Shown piece after piece: positions 48,869-60,147 of a DNA stretch of 64,000 nucleotides. The stretch comes from Sipunculus nudus (taxonomy: Eukaryota; Annelida; Sipuncula; Golfingiida; Sipunculidae), in the NCBI GenBank assembly GCA_026874595.1, contig CM049316.1, positions 48,174,695-48,238,694 on the forward strand, in the 5' to 3' direction. Position 1 is the first letter of the stretch, and each line of letters begins with the position of its first letter. A model generated the notes under the pieces. The model had not been told where the DNA came from. It saw nothing but the letters and a program-made list of their open reading frames with translations, and did not search any database. The translations under genes and the position numbers were made by a program.

Positions 48869-50975
48869 AAAATCAGGGTGGTATCTGCAGGCATTGAGGA
48901 AAAAAAGTCAGTACATATGCATTTGTTATGAAAATTTATATTTTTCATGAAACTTTCTATGTTCAGGAGCAGTCAAATGGTCAAAAGTAGGTCAACTGAG
49001 ACAAAAAAAGAACTCGATCTGTAACTGGTCATTATCTGCCTACACACCAAAAATCAGGCCCATATCTGCAGGCACTGCGAAAAAAAGTCAATACATGTGC
49101 ACCTTTTTTATGAAATTTTCTATGTTAGAGCACCGTCAAACGGTCAAAAATAGGTCAACTGGGACAAAACGTGAACTCCATATGTAACTGGTCAATATCT
49201 GCCGACACACCAAAATTCAGGCCAATATCTGCAGGCATTGCGAAAAAACGTCTGTACATGTGTATTTGTCATGAAATTTCATATTTTTCATGAAATTTTC
49301 TATGTTCAGGAGCCGTAAAACGGTCAAAAGTAAGTCAACCGGGACGAAATGCAAACTCGATCTCTAACTGGTCTATATCTGCCCACAAACCAAAAATTAG
49401 GCCAATATCTGCAGGCATTGCGAAAAAAAGTCCATACATGTGTATCTGTCATGAATATTTCTATTTTTCATGAAAATTTCTAAGTTTAGGAGCCGTAAAA
49501 CGGTCAAAAGTAGGTCAACCGGGACGAAACGCGAACTCGATCTGTAACTGGTCTATATCTGTCCACACACCAAAAATCAGGCCAATATCTGCAGGCACTG
49601 AGAAAAAAAAAAAGTACATGTGTATTTGTCATGAAATTTCATATTTTTCATGAAATTTTCTATGTTCAGGAGCCGTAAACGGTCAAAAGTAGGTCAACCA
49701 GGACGAAATGCGAACTCGATCTGTAACTGGTCTATATCTGCTCACACACAAAAAATCAGGCCAATATCTGCAGGCATTGCGAAAAAAGTCCGTACATGTG
49801 TATCTGTCATGAATATTTCTATTTTTTCATGAAATTTTCTAAGTTCAGGAGCCGTAAAACAGTCAAAAATAGGTCAACCAGGATGAAACGCGAACTCGAT
49901 CTGTAACTGGTCTATATCTGCTCACACACCAAAAATCAGGCCAATATCTGCAGGCGTTGCAAAAAAAAGTCTGTACATGTGTATCTGTCATGAATATTTC
50001 TATTTTTCATGAAATTTTCTAAGTTTAGGAGCCGTAAAACGGTCAAAAGTAGGTCAACCGGGACGAAACCCGAACTCGATCTGTAACTGGTCTATATCTG
50101 CCCACACACCAAAAATCAGGCCAATATCTGCAGGCATTGCGAAAAAAAGTCCGTACAACTGTTTCATTTCGGAATGACGGAAGGACGGAATGACGGAATG
50201 ACAGAATGACGGAATGACGGACATGGGTAAAACTATATGCCCCGTTCATTTTGGACTAATTTCACATCAATGTACACAATAGACACAGCAGGAATCTAGA
50301 TTAATATTATCAACTGCATCTTTGTCTATCATTAATTTCCTTCATATGATCCCTAATTGATTAGTAATGAATAATATGATTTATTTATTTATCATTAAAA
50401 TTGAACTGAAAAATACCATAGGTGACTGCACAGTGTTATTTGGAATACGTGACATTCTATCAATCGATACAAGATTCTTATATCATCAGTAACTGCAAGT
50501 TTATTTCCTGTTATTATCAACTAACAAATTCCTTTTTCATTTTTCCAATTCCATAGCTTTAACATGTTTTGTGTTAAGTGATCAAATATCTTTCCTGAAT
50601 TTTTACAAAATGCATTATGTTTGGGTCCATAACTTTTTTAAATTATATAATACAGACATAATTTCTGGCATGTACATAGGAACTATATAGGGGAATATTT
50701 ATGGTAAATATGAGGAAAAACAGATGAGTAGTTTTGATATTAGGCAGTCCTGAAGTGTGAAAATAGGTTTTTCCTTAATTTCTCAAAGGAACAAAGTCGC
50801 AAAGACCCAGTTTTCGGCTTGGTAGGAGATCTTGGGGACATCTAAGATTATGCCGAATTTTGGATTCCTAGGTCTTACGGTTTCAAAACGTGCCACATCT
50901 ACAAACGGACAGACGGACGGACGACGGACAATGGACCAGGACTATAGCTCATATGACTTATAATCAGCTGAGCTA

Positions 50976-51559
50976 AAAATGTGCCATGGTCAAAGTTGGG
51001 CAAAATTAAAGGTACTCATTTTAATTTTATGCTAATAACTTAAATTCATATCTAATTTTGGGTATACAATTGAATCTTAATTAAACAAAGATATATACTT
51101 GGGGAAAAAAGTCTCTAGTATCAATATTTTTCATGTTAAGTGAGGAAATATTTTTCCTGATTTTTTACAAAGTCCATTATGTTCGGGCCAATAACTTTAA
51201 GAAATTACACTTAACAGACTTAATTTCTGGCATGTATATAGGAAATATATAGGAAATTACCTCTGGTAAATATTAAGAAAAATAGATATGTGGTTTTGAT
51301 ATTTGGCAATCCTGAAGTGTGATTTAATAGGTTTTTAATGGCAATTTAAGGTTTTTCCTTAATATCTCAAAGGAAGGAAGTCATATTGACCCAATTTTCA
51401 GTATGGTAGGAAATTTTGGGGACATCTAACTGTATGCAGAATTTTGGCTTCGTAGGTCAAATGGTTTCAAAACCTGCCAGTCTAATGGATGGACATGCAG
51501 AGGGACAACGGACAACGGACCATGACTATAGCTCAGATGACTTATAGTCAGCTGAGCTA
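50976..51559 (+). mobile_element. 3' half of another family G element
   Basis: It begins in the body (gccatggtcaaagttgggc) directly after the previous tail and ends in a hairpin at 51529-51559 (AGTCAGCTGAGCTA plus A-run). The microsatellite is short (gggacaacggacaacggac). Confidence 0.65.
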
Positions 51560-52701
51560 AAAATGGATAATGTTCTCAAAACAAGACCATTCCTGAAGGG
51601 ACCATGACAGCCCTCTTATTCTTAAGTTGTCATAGGTTGTCAGCATAAGTTTATATTTGTTGAAAATCAGAATGGTGTAAAACCCTCTCATCATTTATAA
51701 ACTTAATTCTAATGAGAATTTTTTTTAAATAAGAAAACCCCACTTTTGCATGACATCCTTTCGATGGTTCCTAGCCTGGGGGTCAGTTTTTCCACCTTGT
51801 ATTTTCATGATATTTAAATGATTAGCTCATTTTCCACAGTCTAATGATAATGAAGATTCCTAGGCATTTACTCAAATTAGCAAAGCTTCAGGTAAACACG
51901 GGACATGATACAGTCAGAATAATCAGAACTCAAAAAAAGCTGTTAGATGATCGGCAGTTCTTTGTACTGGTCAGGTTCCATTACAGAGGCTCAGCAGACA
52001 GCCACACTTGTTCCTCCTATATCAGTCCAAGCCAGAAAATCAATATTTGCAAGCAGTTTGGCAATCACTGCCTGAAGTAAATCACTAGCCTGTGTTATGC
52101 TCAGCCTGGTAAACACACCAAACTGCTACAGTCAAACTGGATATGTAGTATTGTTCTTCTCTCTTAGAAATATCATTGTTTAAAGAAACTGAAGTAAATG
52201 CTGAACAGCCAGTCATTTTGTTATTTCAATAAAACATTAATTATTCTCTACATTAACTGATTATAGACAGGAAACTACATGCTGAAAATAAAGAAGAATG
52301 GATTTAAATATTGAATGTCTCCACCGGCTATTTCTGAGGATAACTCACATACTATGGTTTGATCTTTTTAAATCATTTGAACATGGCTGGATCTTTTGGA
52401 ACTGTACATTATAACCTTTTAACCATTTAGGTTAAATGCCAATGAGAGGGAAGTAAATTTCAAATTTCAAAGACTCTTCTACATTTCCCTAAACTACGGG
52501 ATATGGTTGAAATATCCTGTCTGAAAAGTAAGTTTGAGCTTTCTAGATATTAATGACACTACTTGTGCACTGCTTACATTAACAGAAGGCTTAAAGAGCA
52601 AAGAGGACAAGAGTGCCTTCACTTGCTCAGCACAGCTAGGACATACAGTTACAGTGAAACAAACTCACACCTGAGACATAACAACTTCAACTGTCACTCA
52701 C
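51560..52701. other. Intron sequence flanking exon 2
   Basis: This is mostly unique AT-rich sequence. The frame 51844-52080 (78 codons, plus strand) has no recognisable domain and runs antisense to the gene. I see nothing else. Confidence 0.4.
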
Positions 52702-52809
52702 CTTGCTGAAAAAATCACAGATCTCCTGTGTAGGGTGGTTGTTCTCCAAGAGCGGTGTCAGTGCAATAATGATATTCTCATGAGCAACCTGACTAATAGT
52801 ATCTTCATT
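52702..52809 (-). CDS. Internal exon 2 of the unidentified minus-strand gene
   Basis: This 108-nt exon encodes 36 codons. It is bounded by acceptor catttacag and donor AAG|GTGAGT on the minus strand, phase 0 at both ends. The peptide contains HENIIIALTPLLENN and ends CDFFSK; its leucine/isoleucine spacing is typical of an alpha-helical solenoid, though that is inference. The open frame, consensus splice sites at both ends and phase match with both neighbours are the evidence for a real exon. It lies about 7.2 kb downstream of exon 1, with the mini-exon array and two nested TIR transposons in that intron, and 40.4 kb upstream of exon 3. The product is not recognised. Confidence 0.8.
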
Positions 52810-52864
52810 CTGTAAATGAAACAAAGACTCATATGTTGGTCACTATACACAGTATGAAACAAGG

Positions 52865-55800
52865 CCGTAAAATCTCCACTTAAAACCGCGGTTTAATCAA
52901 GAAATTCAAAATCTTGAAATCAGGTTGATTTCCTGAAAGCACTGTGCGGTTTATACTAGAAGGGTTTCCTGAAAATCTTCCTGACAGTCATCGTTTTTGA
53001 GCCGGCGAGTGGGCGATTATTGCAACTTTCGAAGGCCGTTCTTAGCAGCAGTCTCGCATGCATGGGAGCCGTGTGTTAATGTATTATTTACGATTATTTG
53101 TTATTTATAAATTAAAATATTGCTGACTAGTTTTCGTGTGATATATAACTTGTTATAAAATCTTGGTAATTTTTACAAAATAATACGTTTACAACAACCC
53201 TGCTGTAACACACAGCGGCCTTACTGCATTAAATGCGGCGGTATCAAGGACTCTGGATACTGCCGCATAAAAAGCTTCAGAGTAAACTGGAGAACTTCAA
53301 ACCCTTGTCGGAAAAAAATCGTGTAAAATCAAATAGTGCGTTTATGAAAAGGAAACTTTAAGTAATCTAAGGGAGATATAGTACTTTATTCGAATGACCA
53401 CGAAATTCAGCTAAATATTGTTTTAGTATGTGAACAAGACTCACTTTTAAAACTTTGCAATCCTTGCGCTTGAAACTGTCTCAGAATCTGAAACAATGAA
53501 CTGCGTAACCTTTGCTCGCTGAGCCAAGAAGGCCCGTTACCACTGGTTACACAGGCGGCTGCCGGCCAGCCGTGGCTGGAGGGAAAACCCAGAGCAGACA
53601 TCGTTCCCCGTGTATCACCGTTTATTAGGATAATACATATTCTTCTAATCAACATTTAAAGTGGACAAACACTGTCTAAGTGGAATGTTATATGCGTATT
53701 TGATAAGAATATATTTATTTCTTAACGAATTCGACATTTTCAGACGAAATATAAGAATTTAATTGTCATGTGGAATGTCTCCAGTTTCCTCAAATCATCT
53801 TCTAGGGCACTCGCGGTGGGTGGTAAACAGAACAGCCGCCTATTTCGTCCCAGCGTGCCTTGCGCGAACACTGCCTTGACAAAATGGCTCCCCACACGGA
53901 AAGTTTCTTCAGGAAAAAAACTTGCTTACCCCGACTGACCACTTTAATTTTACCTTAAAATCACCCGTTTTCAAGCGTCATGTTTCCTATACGTGCGTAT
54001 CTCGACAAGGTAACTTCAGTTAATTTGTTATTTAGTTAAGGTGACCAGCGATGTTTTCAAACGAACCAGCAAATTGTAACATGGAGCGATGTCAACGTAC
54101 GATGTGACGATGATAATACCGAAGTAACCGGTATGAAAATGATTTGAATCTTCCGAGTAATTCTAGAAAATGGAATTTTCATTAAAAATTAAGATTTCAA
54201 AATATTACCGTAAATCCGCGTTTTGCCGCCGCACGTCGTCTAATGGCCGCACCCCATGTTCGTAAAATATCTGGAAGGCTCCTTCACTGGAGTAAAAAAT
54301 TCGCAAAACCTTACTTAATGGCCGCACCACATTCTAACCACGTTCCATTGCCGGGTGGGGTATGGGAACACAACGATAAAAGGTTCTTTTCTTAAACGCT
54401 AGGCTGCAGCTAGGAATGCTGCGGTATGCTGATATGCGGTCAGGCATAACAGTTTTTGGAAACAGTTGCAACTGTGTATGTTGCTTGTCTTTGCTAATTA
54501 ATTAATTTAATTAATTTGTTAAACCGCCTGATCTACCTGATTAGAAAAGATGACAATTTGTTCGGTTTATGACGACTCATCCAAGACGAATCCTAGTAGG
54601 GCCACGAAATTAATTTGACACATCACTGAATGCCGGAGAATCTTGCGCCTTTAACCTGACTAATTAAAGTTCAATGGGCCATCAAAGCATTGTATGGGAC
54701 GACTGTAATTTAAACATTATTTAGACATAATACATCGTCGGTCATTTAACAAAAAACATTTAAATAAACGACACCCGCGTCGGTGATCATATTTCCAGAA
54801 GATCTCGGGTTGTGCTGATCATAATATATGCAAAATGGTGTCCAGACCATCAACCGGCAAAAGATGCAACATAAAATGATTACGGAACTTCCGGGCCTTG
54901 GTGTACCTTGCGCCTTTACCCTGTCTAATTAAACTTCAATGGGACATCAAAGCCAACGGTACTCTTTGTGATGGCTTTTATTTACACTCTATACAACATC
55001 GGTCAATTAACAACCTTGACAAAACCGTTGAATAAGCGAATATCGCGTCGAGCCTTTACGCGTACACCCAGGGTCCTGCTGATCATAATATATGCACACT
55101 TGTGCCCGAACCGTCTGCTAGCAAAACGTGCCATATTTAAAGATTACGGAACTAGCTGGTGAGGTTATGACCTTTGAGCGCCATCTATTGAAAATTTGAT
55201 GAACGAAGAAGTATCTGAACGTGAACGCAGGTTTAATTGCCGAAGAACGTATGGTCTTTGGTTATCTTTTGTTTTACAGTTTATTTTAAAAGAAATGATA
55301 TGTTCAAGAAATATCTTAAAATAATGTTTTACCGATATTGCAGCCATACTGAAATATAGGTACAACCGTTAGTCTGGAGAGAATGCATAATTTGGCGAGT
55401 GAATATCGATCTTTTATCAATCATTGCGTGAAAATTGCCGTGGTTTATGACTGACTCAGAAAAGTTTTATAATACATATAAGCCTGTTTAAAATATCAAT
55501 TTTACATTTTATAAATTAATAATGAATAAAATTAATATACAAATATGCAGTATCATTAAATATACGTTCCCAGTATTCACTTCTTCTTCAGCCTATTATC
55601 GACCATTGCCCCTCGGCGGACCGTCGAGTCTCTTGTACATGTTTGAATTCAGCCTAACCTGCGTTTTATAGCCGCATCCCTTGTCGAGAAATATTAGTTG
55701 GGATTTTCGGCTGTAAGTCTTATTTTATGGCCGCGGCGGCAAAACGCGGATCTACGGTACTTCTAGAATTAAAATTATCCAGTGACTTGAAATGGATCAG

Positions 55801-56198
55801 CAGAATATTTTTTTCCAAAATATAATGACAAATCAGTAGCAAACAAGAATACGGCACGGAATATAAAATCTGTATAAACAGGCAGAGGTTCACCGGCCCT
55901 TGCGTCTTCCCAAACTTCATGCTTGAGTGTCCCTGCAAAAAAGTCTTATGATGTGTTTGAATAAAATGCCCAAGGAATTTTAAAGTGGACAGGAATGGCC
56001 GAGCCGCAACCTTCGCGTGTTCATTTCTAGATGATAGCTTGATTGTGTCTTTTGTCAAATCATTCCGTAGCGAAAGTTGGTGCGGTTTTAAAGGGAGGTT
56101 TTCAGTATTTGAGCCCCTCGCGGTGTCTCACCTGGAATTTCGGCGAAGTCTGGGTGCGGTTTTAATCGGAAGTGCGGTTTTAAGTGGAGATTTTACGG
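52865..56198. mobile_element. TIR element with CCGTAAAATC ends, containing a second TIR element
   Basis: The left end CCGTAAAATCTCCACTTAAA (TIR continues to 52889) is matched perfectly over 25 bp by the reverse complement of 56174-56198. The word GTGCGGTTTTAA occurs three times near the right end (56080, 56154 and 56173), resembling subterminal binding sites. Target duplication is unclear: TA follows the right end but GG precedes the left, and AGGCC occurs on both sides. Removing the nested element (54206-55759) leaves about 1.8 kb without a transposase. The superfamily is inferred at best. Confidence 0.75.
54208..55757. mobile_element. Nested TIR element with CCGTAAATCCGCG ends
   Basis: The left end CCGTAAATCCGCGTTTTGCC matches the reverse complement of the right end (about 55732-55757, CCGTAGATCCGCGTTTTGCC) over about 25 bp with one mismatch. 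TA lies outside each end (54206-54207 and 55758-55759). Words of the type TAATGGCCGCACC / TTATGGCCGC recur near both ends. No transposase is present. Shared CCGTA termini and TA flanks link it to 21613-23805 and possibly to its host element. Confidence 0.8.
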
Positions 56199-58812
56199 TA
56201 GGCCTAATGAGAGCATGTGCAATGGAGTATACATAAGGAATAATGCTTGCATGATATCATGCTTTACCATTACTTTTCAAGTAACATCAAATGAATGGAC
56301 AAGCAAAATTGTTGTTTCTTATACAAAAGTTTCCAAGAAGTATTAACATGAACAATTTCTGGGTGATATGTCAAATCACTCCTGGGAAATAAGCAGGGAC
56401 ATACACTGTGCAAAAATATTGTAGCTGGCACCTTAAGACTTGTATACAACGAAGCTGTCTGAGATGTATAGATATGCACTATTTCAGGCTGATATATTAA
56501 TTCCTTCCTGAGAAATAAGCAGGTACATACACTGCAAAAATCACTGTAGATCACAACACCAGTCTTGTGTATGAGAAAGTCATCAAAGATACACAGACTG
56601 GGTAAAATTTCAGGCCAATACATCAAACTTCTCTTGAATACTGGAAAATGGGCTGAGCAAGCTCAGTTGCCCCCCGAAGTCAAGTAGTACTAATTGCCAA
56701 AAGTTGCAACTGCAATGAGTGAACTCTTGACCTGTTGCCAAATCTGATACAAGTGGCAGTTTGTTTAAGCTATAAACAGACACAGACTGAAACTTGGCCC
56801 GTTGCCAAATCTGAAATAGTTGGCAGTCTGCTTAAGCTAAAAACAGATACAGACTTAAACTTGGCCTGTTACCAAATCTGTTTAGACATACTGAAAGTAC
56901 TTCTGTATGCTTAAAATGCTAATTTCATGTAACTTGTACAAAATACACCAAACTGGAACCATTCAAACAAACTTGAAAGAGATCATCTCTGGGATCATTT
57001 TTGTAAAACATTAAAGAATTTGGCCTAATGATTTCAGTGAAGATTTTTTCAAATGTTTTATGGCTTTTCCACCAAAAAATGTAAGTTGATGCAGGTGGCA
57101 CCACAAAAAGTTCAATCCCACAACATTTGACATGTGCTTGATTTTTGCATAAAATTTGGTGATGCTAGCTCCTGCTTTTCTTGAGATATTATGAGTTTAT
57201 GTACAGAAGATGGATGACCCGTACAGAAAAGGTCAATGCAGGTGGTGCAAACAAAACATCAATTTCAAACTCCTGTGACCAACATTTGCATATAATTTGG
57301 TGATGACAGCTTCAAGCATTTCTGGGATTTTAATTTTAGTTCAGCTTTTCTTAACTCAGCCTAAAATCACCTAACTGGAACCATTGGAACAAACTTGAAA
57401 GAGCTCATTCTTGGATTAATTTCTTTAAAATATTTAACAATTTGACTGGATAATTTCAGAGAAGAAGATTTTTTAAGGTTTTTCTTGCTTTTCCCTGTAA
57501 AATGGTGCCAAAGTTAGCTCAATCTGATCAAGTTTATCATGTAACTGATTCTTCCATAAAATATGTTGCTGCTTGCTCTTGATGGTTTTTGAGATAGCAT
57601 GGGTTTACTTATGGACAACGGTGGACGGACGACGCTGCGCCATTGCATAAGCTCACAGGTTTGCTAAATAAGAGTATTCTAAAAAAATCTCAATAGAATA
57701 CGCATATTATATTAGGAAAATGTCACTAACAATTTGGGGAGTCTTGCAAGGATTCAACCTGCTTCATATATTTTGGGCATCACGCTGAATCTGATCCAAA
57801 GTGGTGTGAAAATGACCAAGAGTGAGCTATAGTAGGGGCATTTCATGAACTCGTTTGCACTCAGAAATTTTCTTTATTTTCTGACAGTTATCAATATAAT
57901 TTCGAAGAAAAGGTTAAAATTTATTTTCCAACTACTTTAACAGTTTCTCCAGTGAAAGAGTTATAAAATATACGATTATCTTATCAACACTAGCCAATCA
58001 CATACTGGTTGGCGAGTCATATGATTTTGGTAGGCACTTCAATGTTAGTCTTTTAAACAGGCACAAGGTGGTGTAACTAGTGGCTACACTGACTACTTTC
58101 GGTAGCAAATTTTATTGATTAGCAGTAACTAATACACCATATTGTGAAAGAGTACCTGCTATTAAATATTCATTTAGGCCCCACTGAATGTCCTTCAGCT
58201 TGGCACACGTACACTTATGATATATCCAAAAGTACTACAAGTAAAATACCACAAGTATATATGTACACACATTTTTTTATGGATTAAAAAAATACTGTCA
58301 GGCAGGCATGGATGATTTCCAGGAGCACCTGCCCCCCACTGCTCGGCATGAGCATATCCCTGGCCACTGTATCGTTCATCAGTACGCTGAATGTTTTTTT
58401 AAAAACGAATAAAAACATGAGCATTCATTGTTTGCTGTATGTGAATACAAATTAATCTAAGATTTTTGGATGAATTCAGTCATATAAGGTCAGAGTTAGG
58501 GGCGGGTTTGAGCTAAATTTGGGTGCGTATTCTGTTAGGGACTTTAGAGGAAGTAGTATGTGTGCATCAAAACGGGGTGCGTACTTTAATCAGGCAGCTT
58601 ATTCTGTTTAGAACTTTAAGAGTAGGTTTGAGCAAAACATAGCAACACTACCAATATTTTAGCTCTCATTATTCCAGCTTACAATGCTGAAGCTACCACT
58701 TTTATGCAAGGCATTATGAGAGTGTGCAGGACTGCAGGTCCCATGTATATTTGATACTGGTTGATGTTAACATATAGGCCATCTGCAGGCAATGTCCGTG
58801 TGAAGCACTTAC
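56199..58812. other. Intron with decayed palindrome-core repeats
   Basis: 56290-56640 has a decayed core. 56650-57660 has an element of the same general type, with gcaggtggcaccacaaaa (about 57090) and gcaggtggtgcaaac (about 57238), ending with ggacaacggtggacggacga (about 57613-57635). 57661-58812 is AT-rich with nothing recognised apart from a CCCCCC run near 58331. Confidence 0.5.
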
Positions 58813-60029
58813 CTCCTTAAGTATCTGTGATACAAGGTCAAAGGTATACTGGTATACAGATTCATCCTGGATCATGATGTCTGTGTGTAGCACTTACCTC
58901 TTGAAGTAGCTGTGATACAAGGTCAAAGGGATACTGGTATACAGATTCATCCTGGATCATAATGTCCGTGTGTAGCACTTACCTCTTGAAGTAGCTGTGA
59001 TACAAGGTCAAAGGGATACTGGTATACAGATTCATCCTGGATCATAATGTCCGTGTGTAGCACTTACCTCTTGAATTAGCTGTGATACAAGGTCAAAGGG
59101 ATACTGGTATACAGATTCATCCTGGATCATAATGTCCGTGTGTAGCACTTACCTCTTGAAGTAGCTGTGATACAAGGTCAAAGGGATACTGGTATACAGA
59201 TTCATCCTGGATCATAATGTCCGTGTGTAGCACTTACCTCTTGAAGTAGCTGTGATACAAGGTCAAAGATATACTGGTATACAGATTCATCCTGGATCAT
59301 AATGTCCGTGTGTAGCACTTACCTCTTGAAGTAGCTGTGATACAAGGTCAAAGGGATACTGGTATACAGATTCATCCTGGATCATAATGTCCGTGTGTAG
59401 CACTTACCTCTTGAAGTAGCTGTGATACAAGGTCAAAGGTATACTGGTATACAGATTAATCCTGGATCATAATGTCCGTGTGTAGCACTTACCTCTTGAA
59501 GTAGCTGTGATACAAGGTCAAAGGTATACTGGTATACAGATTCATCCTGGATCATAATGTTTGTGTGTAGCACTTACCTCTTGAAGTAGCTGTGATACAA
59601 GGTCAAAGGGATACTGGTATACAGATTCATCCTGGATCATAATGTCCGTGTGTAGCACTTACCTCTTGAAGTAGCTGTGATACAAGGTCAAAGGGATACT
59701 GGTATACAGATTCATCCTGGATCATAATGTCTGTGTGTAGCACTTACCTCCTTAAGTATCTGTGATACAAGGTCAAAGGGATACTGGTATACAGATTAAT
59801 CCTGGATCATAATGTCTGTGTGTAGCACTTACCTCTTGAAGTAGCTGTGATACAAGGTCAAAGGGATACTGGTATACAGATTCATCCTGGATCATAATGT
59901 CTGTGTGTAGGACTTACCAGAGGGAACTGGTATACAGATTCATTCTAGATCATAATGTCATTGTGTAGCACTTACCTCTTGAAGTAGCTGTGATACAAGG
60001 TCCAGAGGGAACTGGTATATAAATTCATT
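58813..60029 (-). repeat. 85-bp tandem array carrying exon-derived mini-exons with splice sites
   Basis: Thirteen full units start every 85 bp: 58813, 58898, 58983, 59068, 59153, 59238, 59323, 59408, 59493, 59578, 59663, 59748 and 59833. A short unit (59918-59944) and a diverged one (59976-60029) follow, next to the parent exon. On the minus strand each full unit reads AG, then 54 nt encoding DESVYQYPFDLVSQLLQE-like peptide, then GTAAGTGC and a 31-nt spacer that itself starts GT and ends AG. The 54 nt equal 18 codons in phase 0, so inclusion of any one copy would keep frame. Copies at 59408 and 59748 change the second codon GAA to TAA. The 59976 copy has lost its acceptor AG (AA instead), and the 59918 copy retains only 27 nt. 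The spacer has no good polypyrimidine tract and is shorter than known minimal introns, so consecutive copies probably cannot be spliced to each other. Whether any copy is used is unknown. Confidence 0.85.
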
Positions 60030-60057
60030 TTGGATCATGTCTGTGTGTAGAACTTAC

Positions 60058-60147
60058 CTCCTGAAGTAGCTGTGATACAAGGTCCAGAGGGAACTGGTAT
60101 ACAGATTCATCCTGGATCGGTGTGGACAAGGACAAATCTATCATATT
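60058..60147 (-). CDS. Internal exon 1 in the window of an unidentified minus-strand gene
   Basis: This is a 90-nt exon read on the minus strand. Its acceptor is ttataattacag at the high-coordinate side and its donor is GAG|GTAAGT at the low side. It begins and ends in phase 0 and encodes 30 residues without a stop, ending in DESVYQFPLDLVSQLLQE. The mix of hydrophobic and acidic residues suggests amphipathic helix, but I do not recognise the family. It joins in frame to the exon at 52702-52809. The last 54 nt plus the donor are the source of the tandem array that follows immediately downstream (58813-60029). The copy here has TTC CCT CTG where most array copies have TAT CCC TTT, so it is probably the ancestral, selected version. 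Earlier exons must lie beyond the window edge. Confidence 0.75.

Larger units (their letters stand above)
44791..50243 (+). mobile_element. Family F element with about 175-bp tandem core, split by another element
   Basis: It starts ctagatgtgtcagaacgac, where GTGTC...GACAC can pair. The left part is 44791-45133 and the rest is 48872-50239. Together they hold about nine units built on gtaaaacggtcaaaagtagg, then tcaaccgggacgaaacgcga, then actcgatctgtaactgg. The end has repeats of GGAATGAC (50170-50221) followed by catgggtaaaactatatgcc. The interrupting insert lies in the A-run of accaaaaatcagg. Minus-strand frames in it are repeat shadows. Confidence 0.7.
43636..50975 (+). mobile_element. Family G copy split by nested elements (outermost layer)
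   Basis: Pieces 43636-43865, 44403-44790 and 50244-50975 align in order with the intact family G copies. The gaps are filled by element H (43866-44402) and by a family F element (44791-50243), which is itself interrupted. The last piece has an internal deletion around 50540. It ends with an ACGG microsatellite (50917-50932) and the hairpin 50945-50975 (AATCAGCTGAGCTA). Confidence 0.7.
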
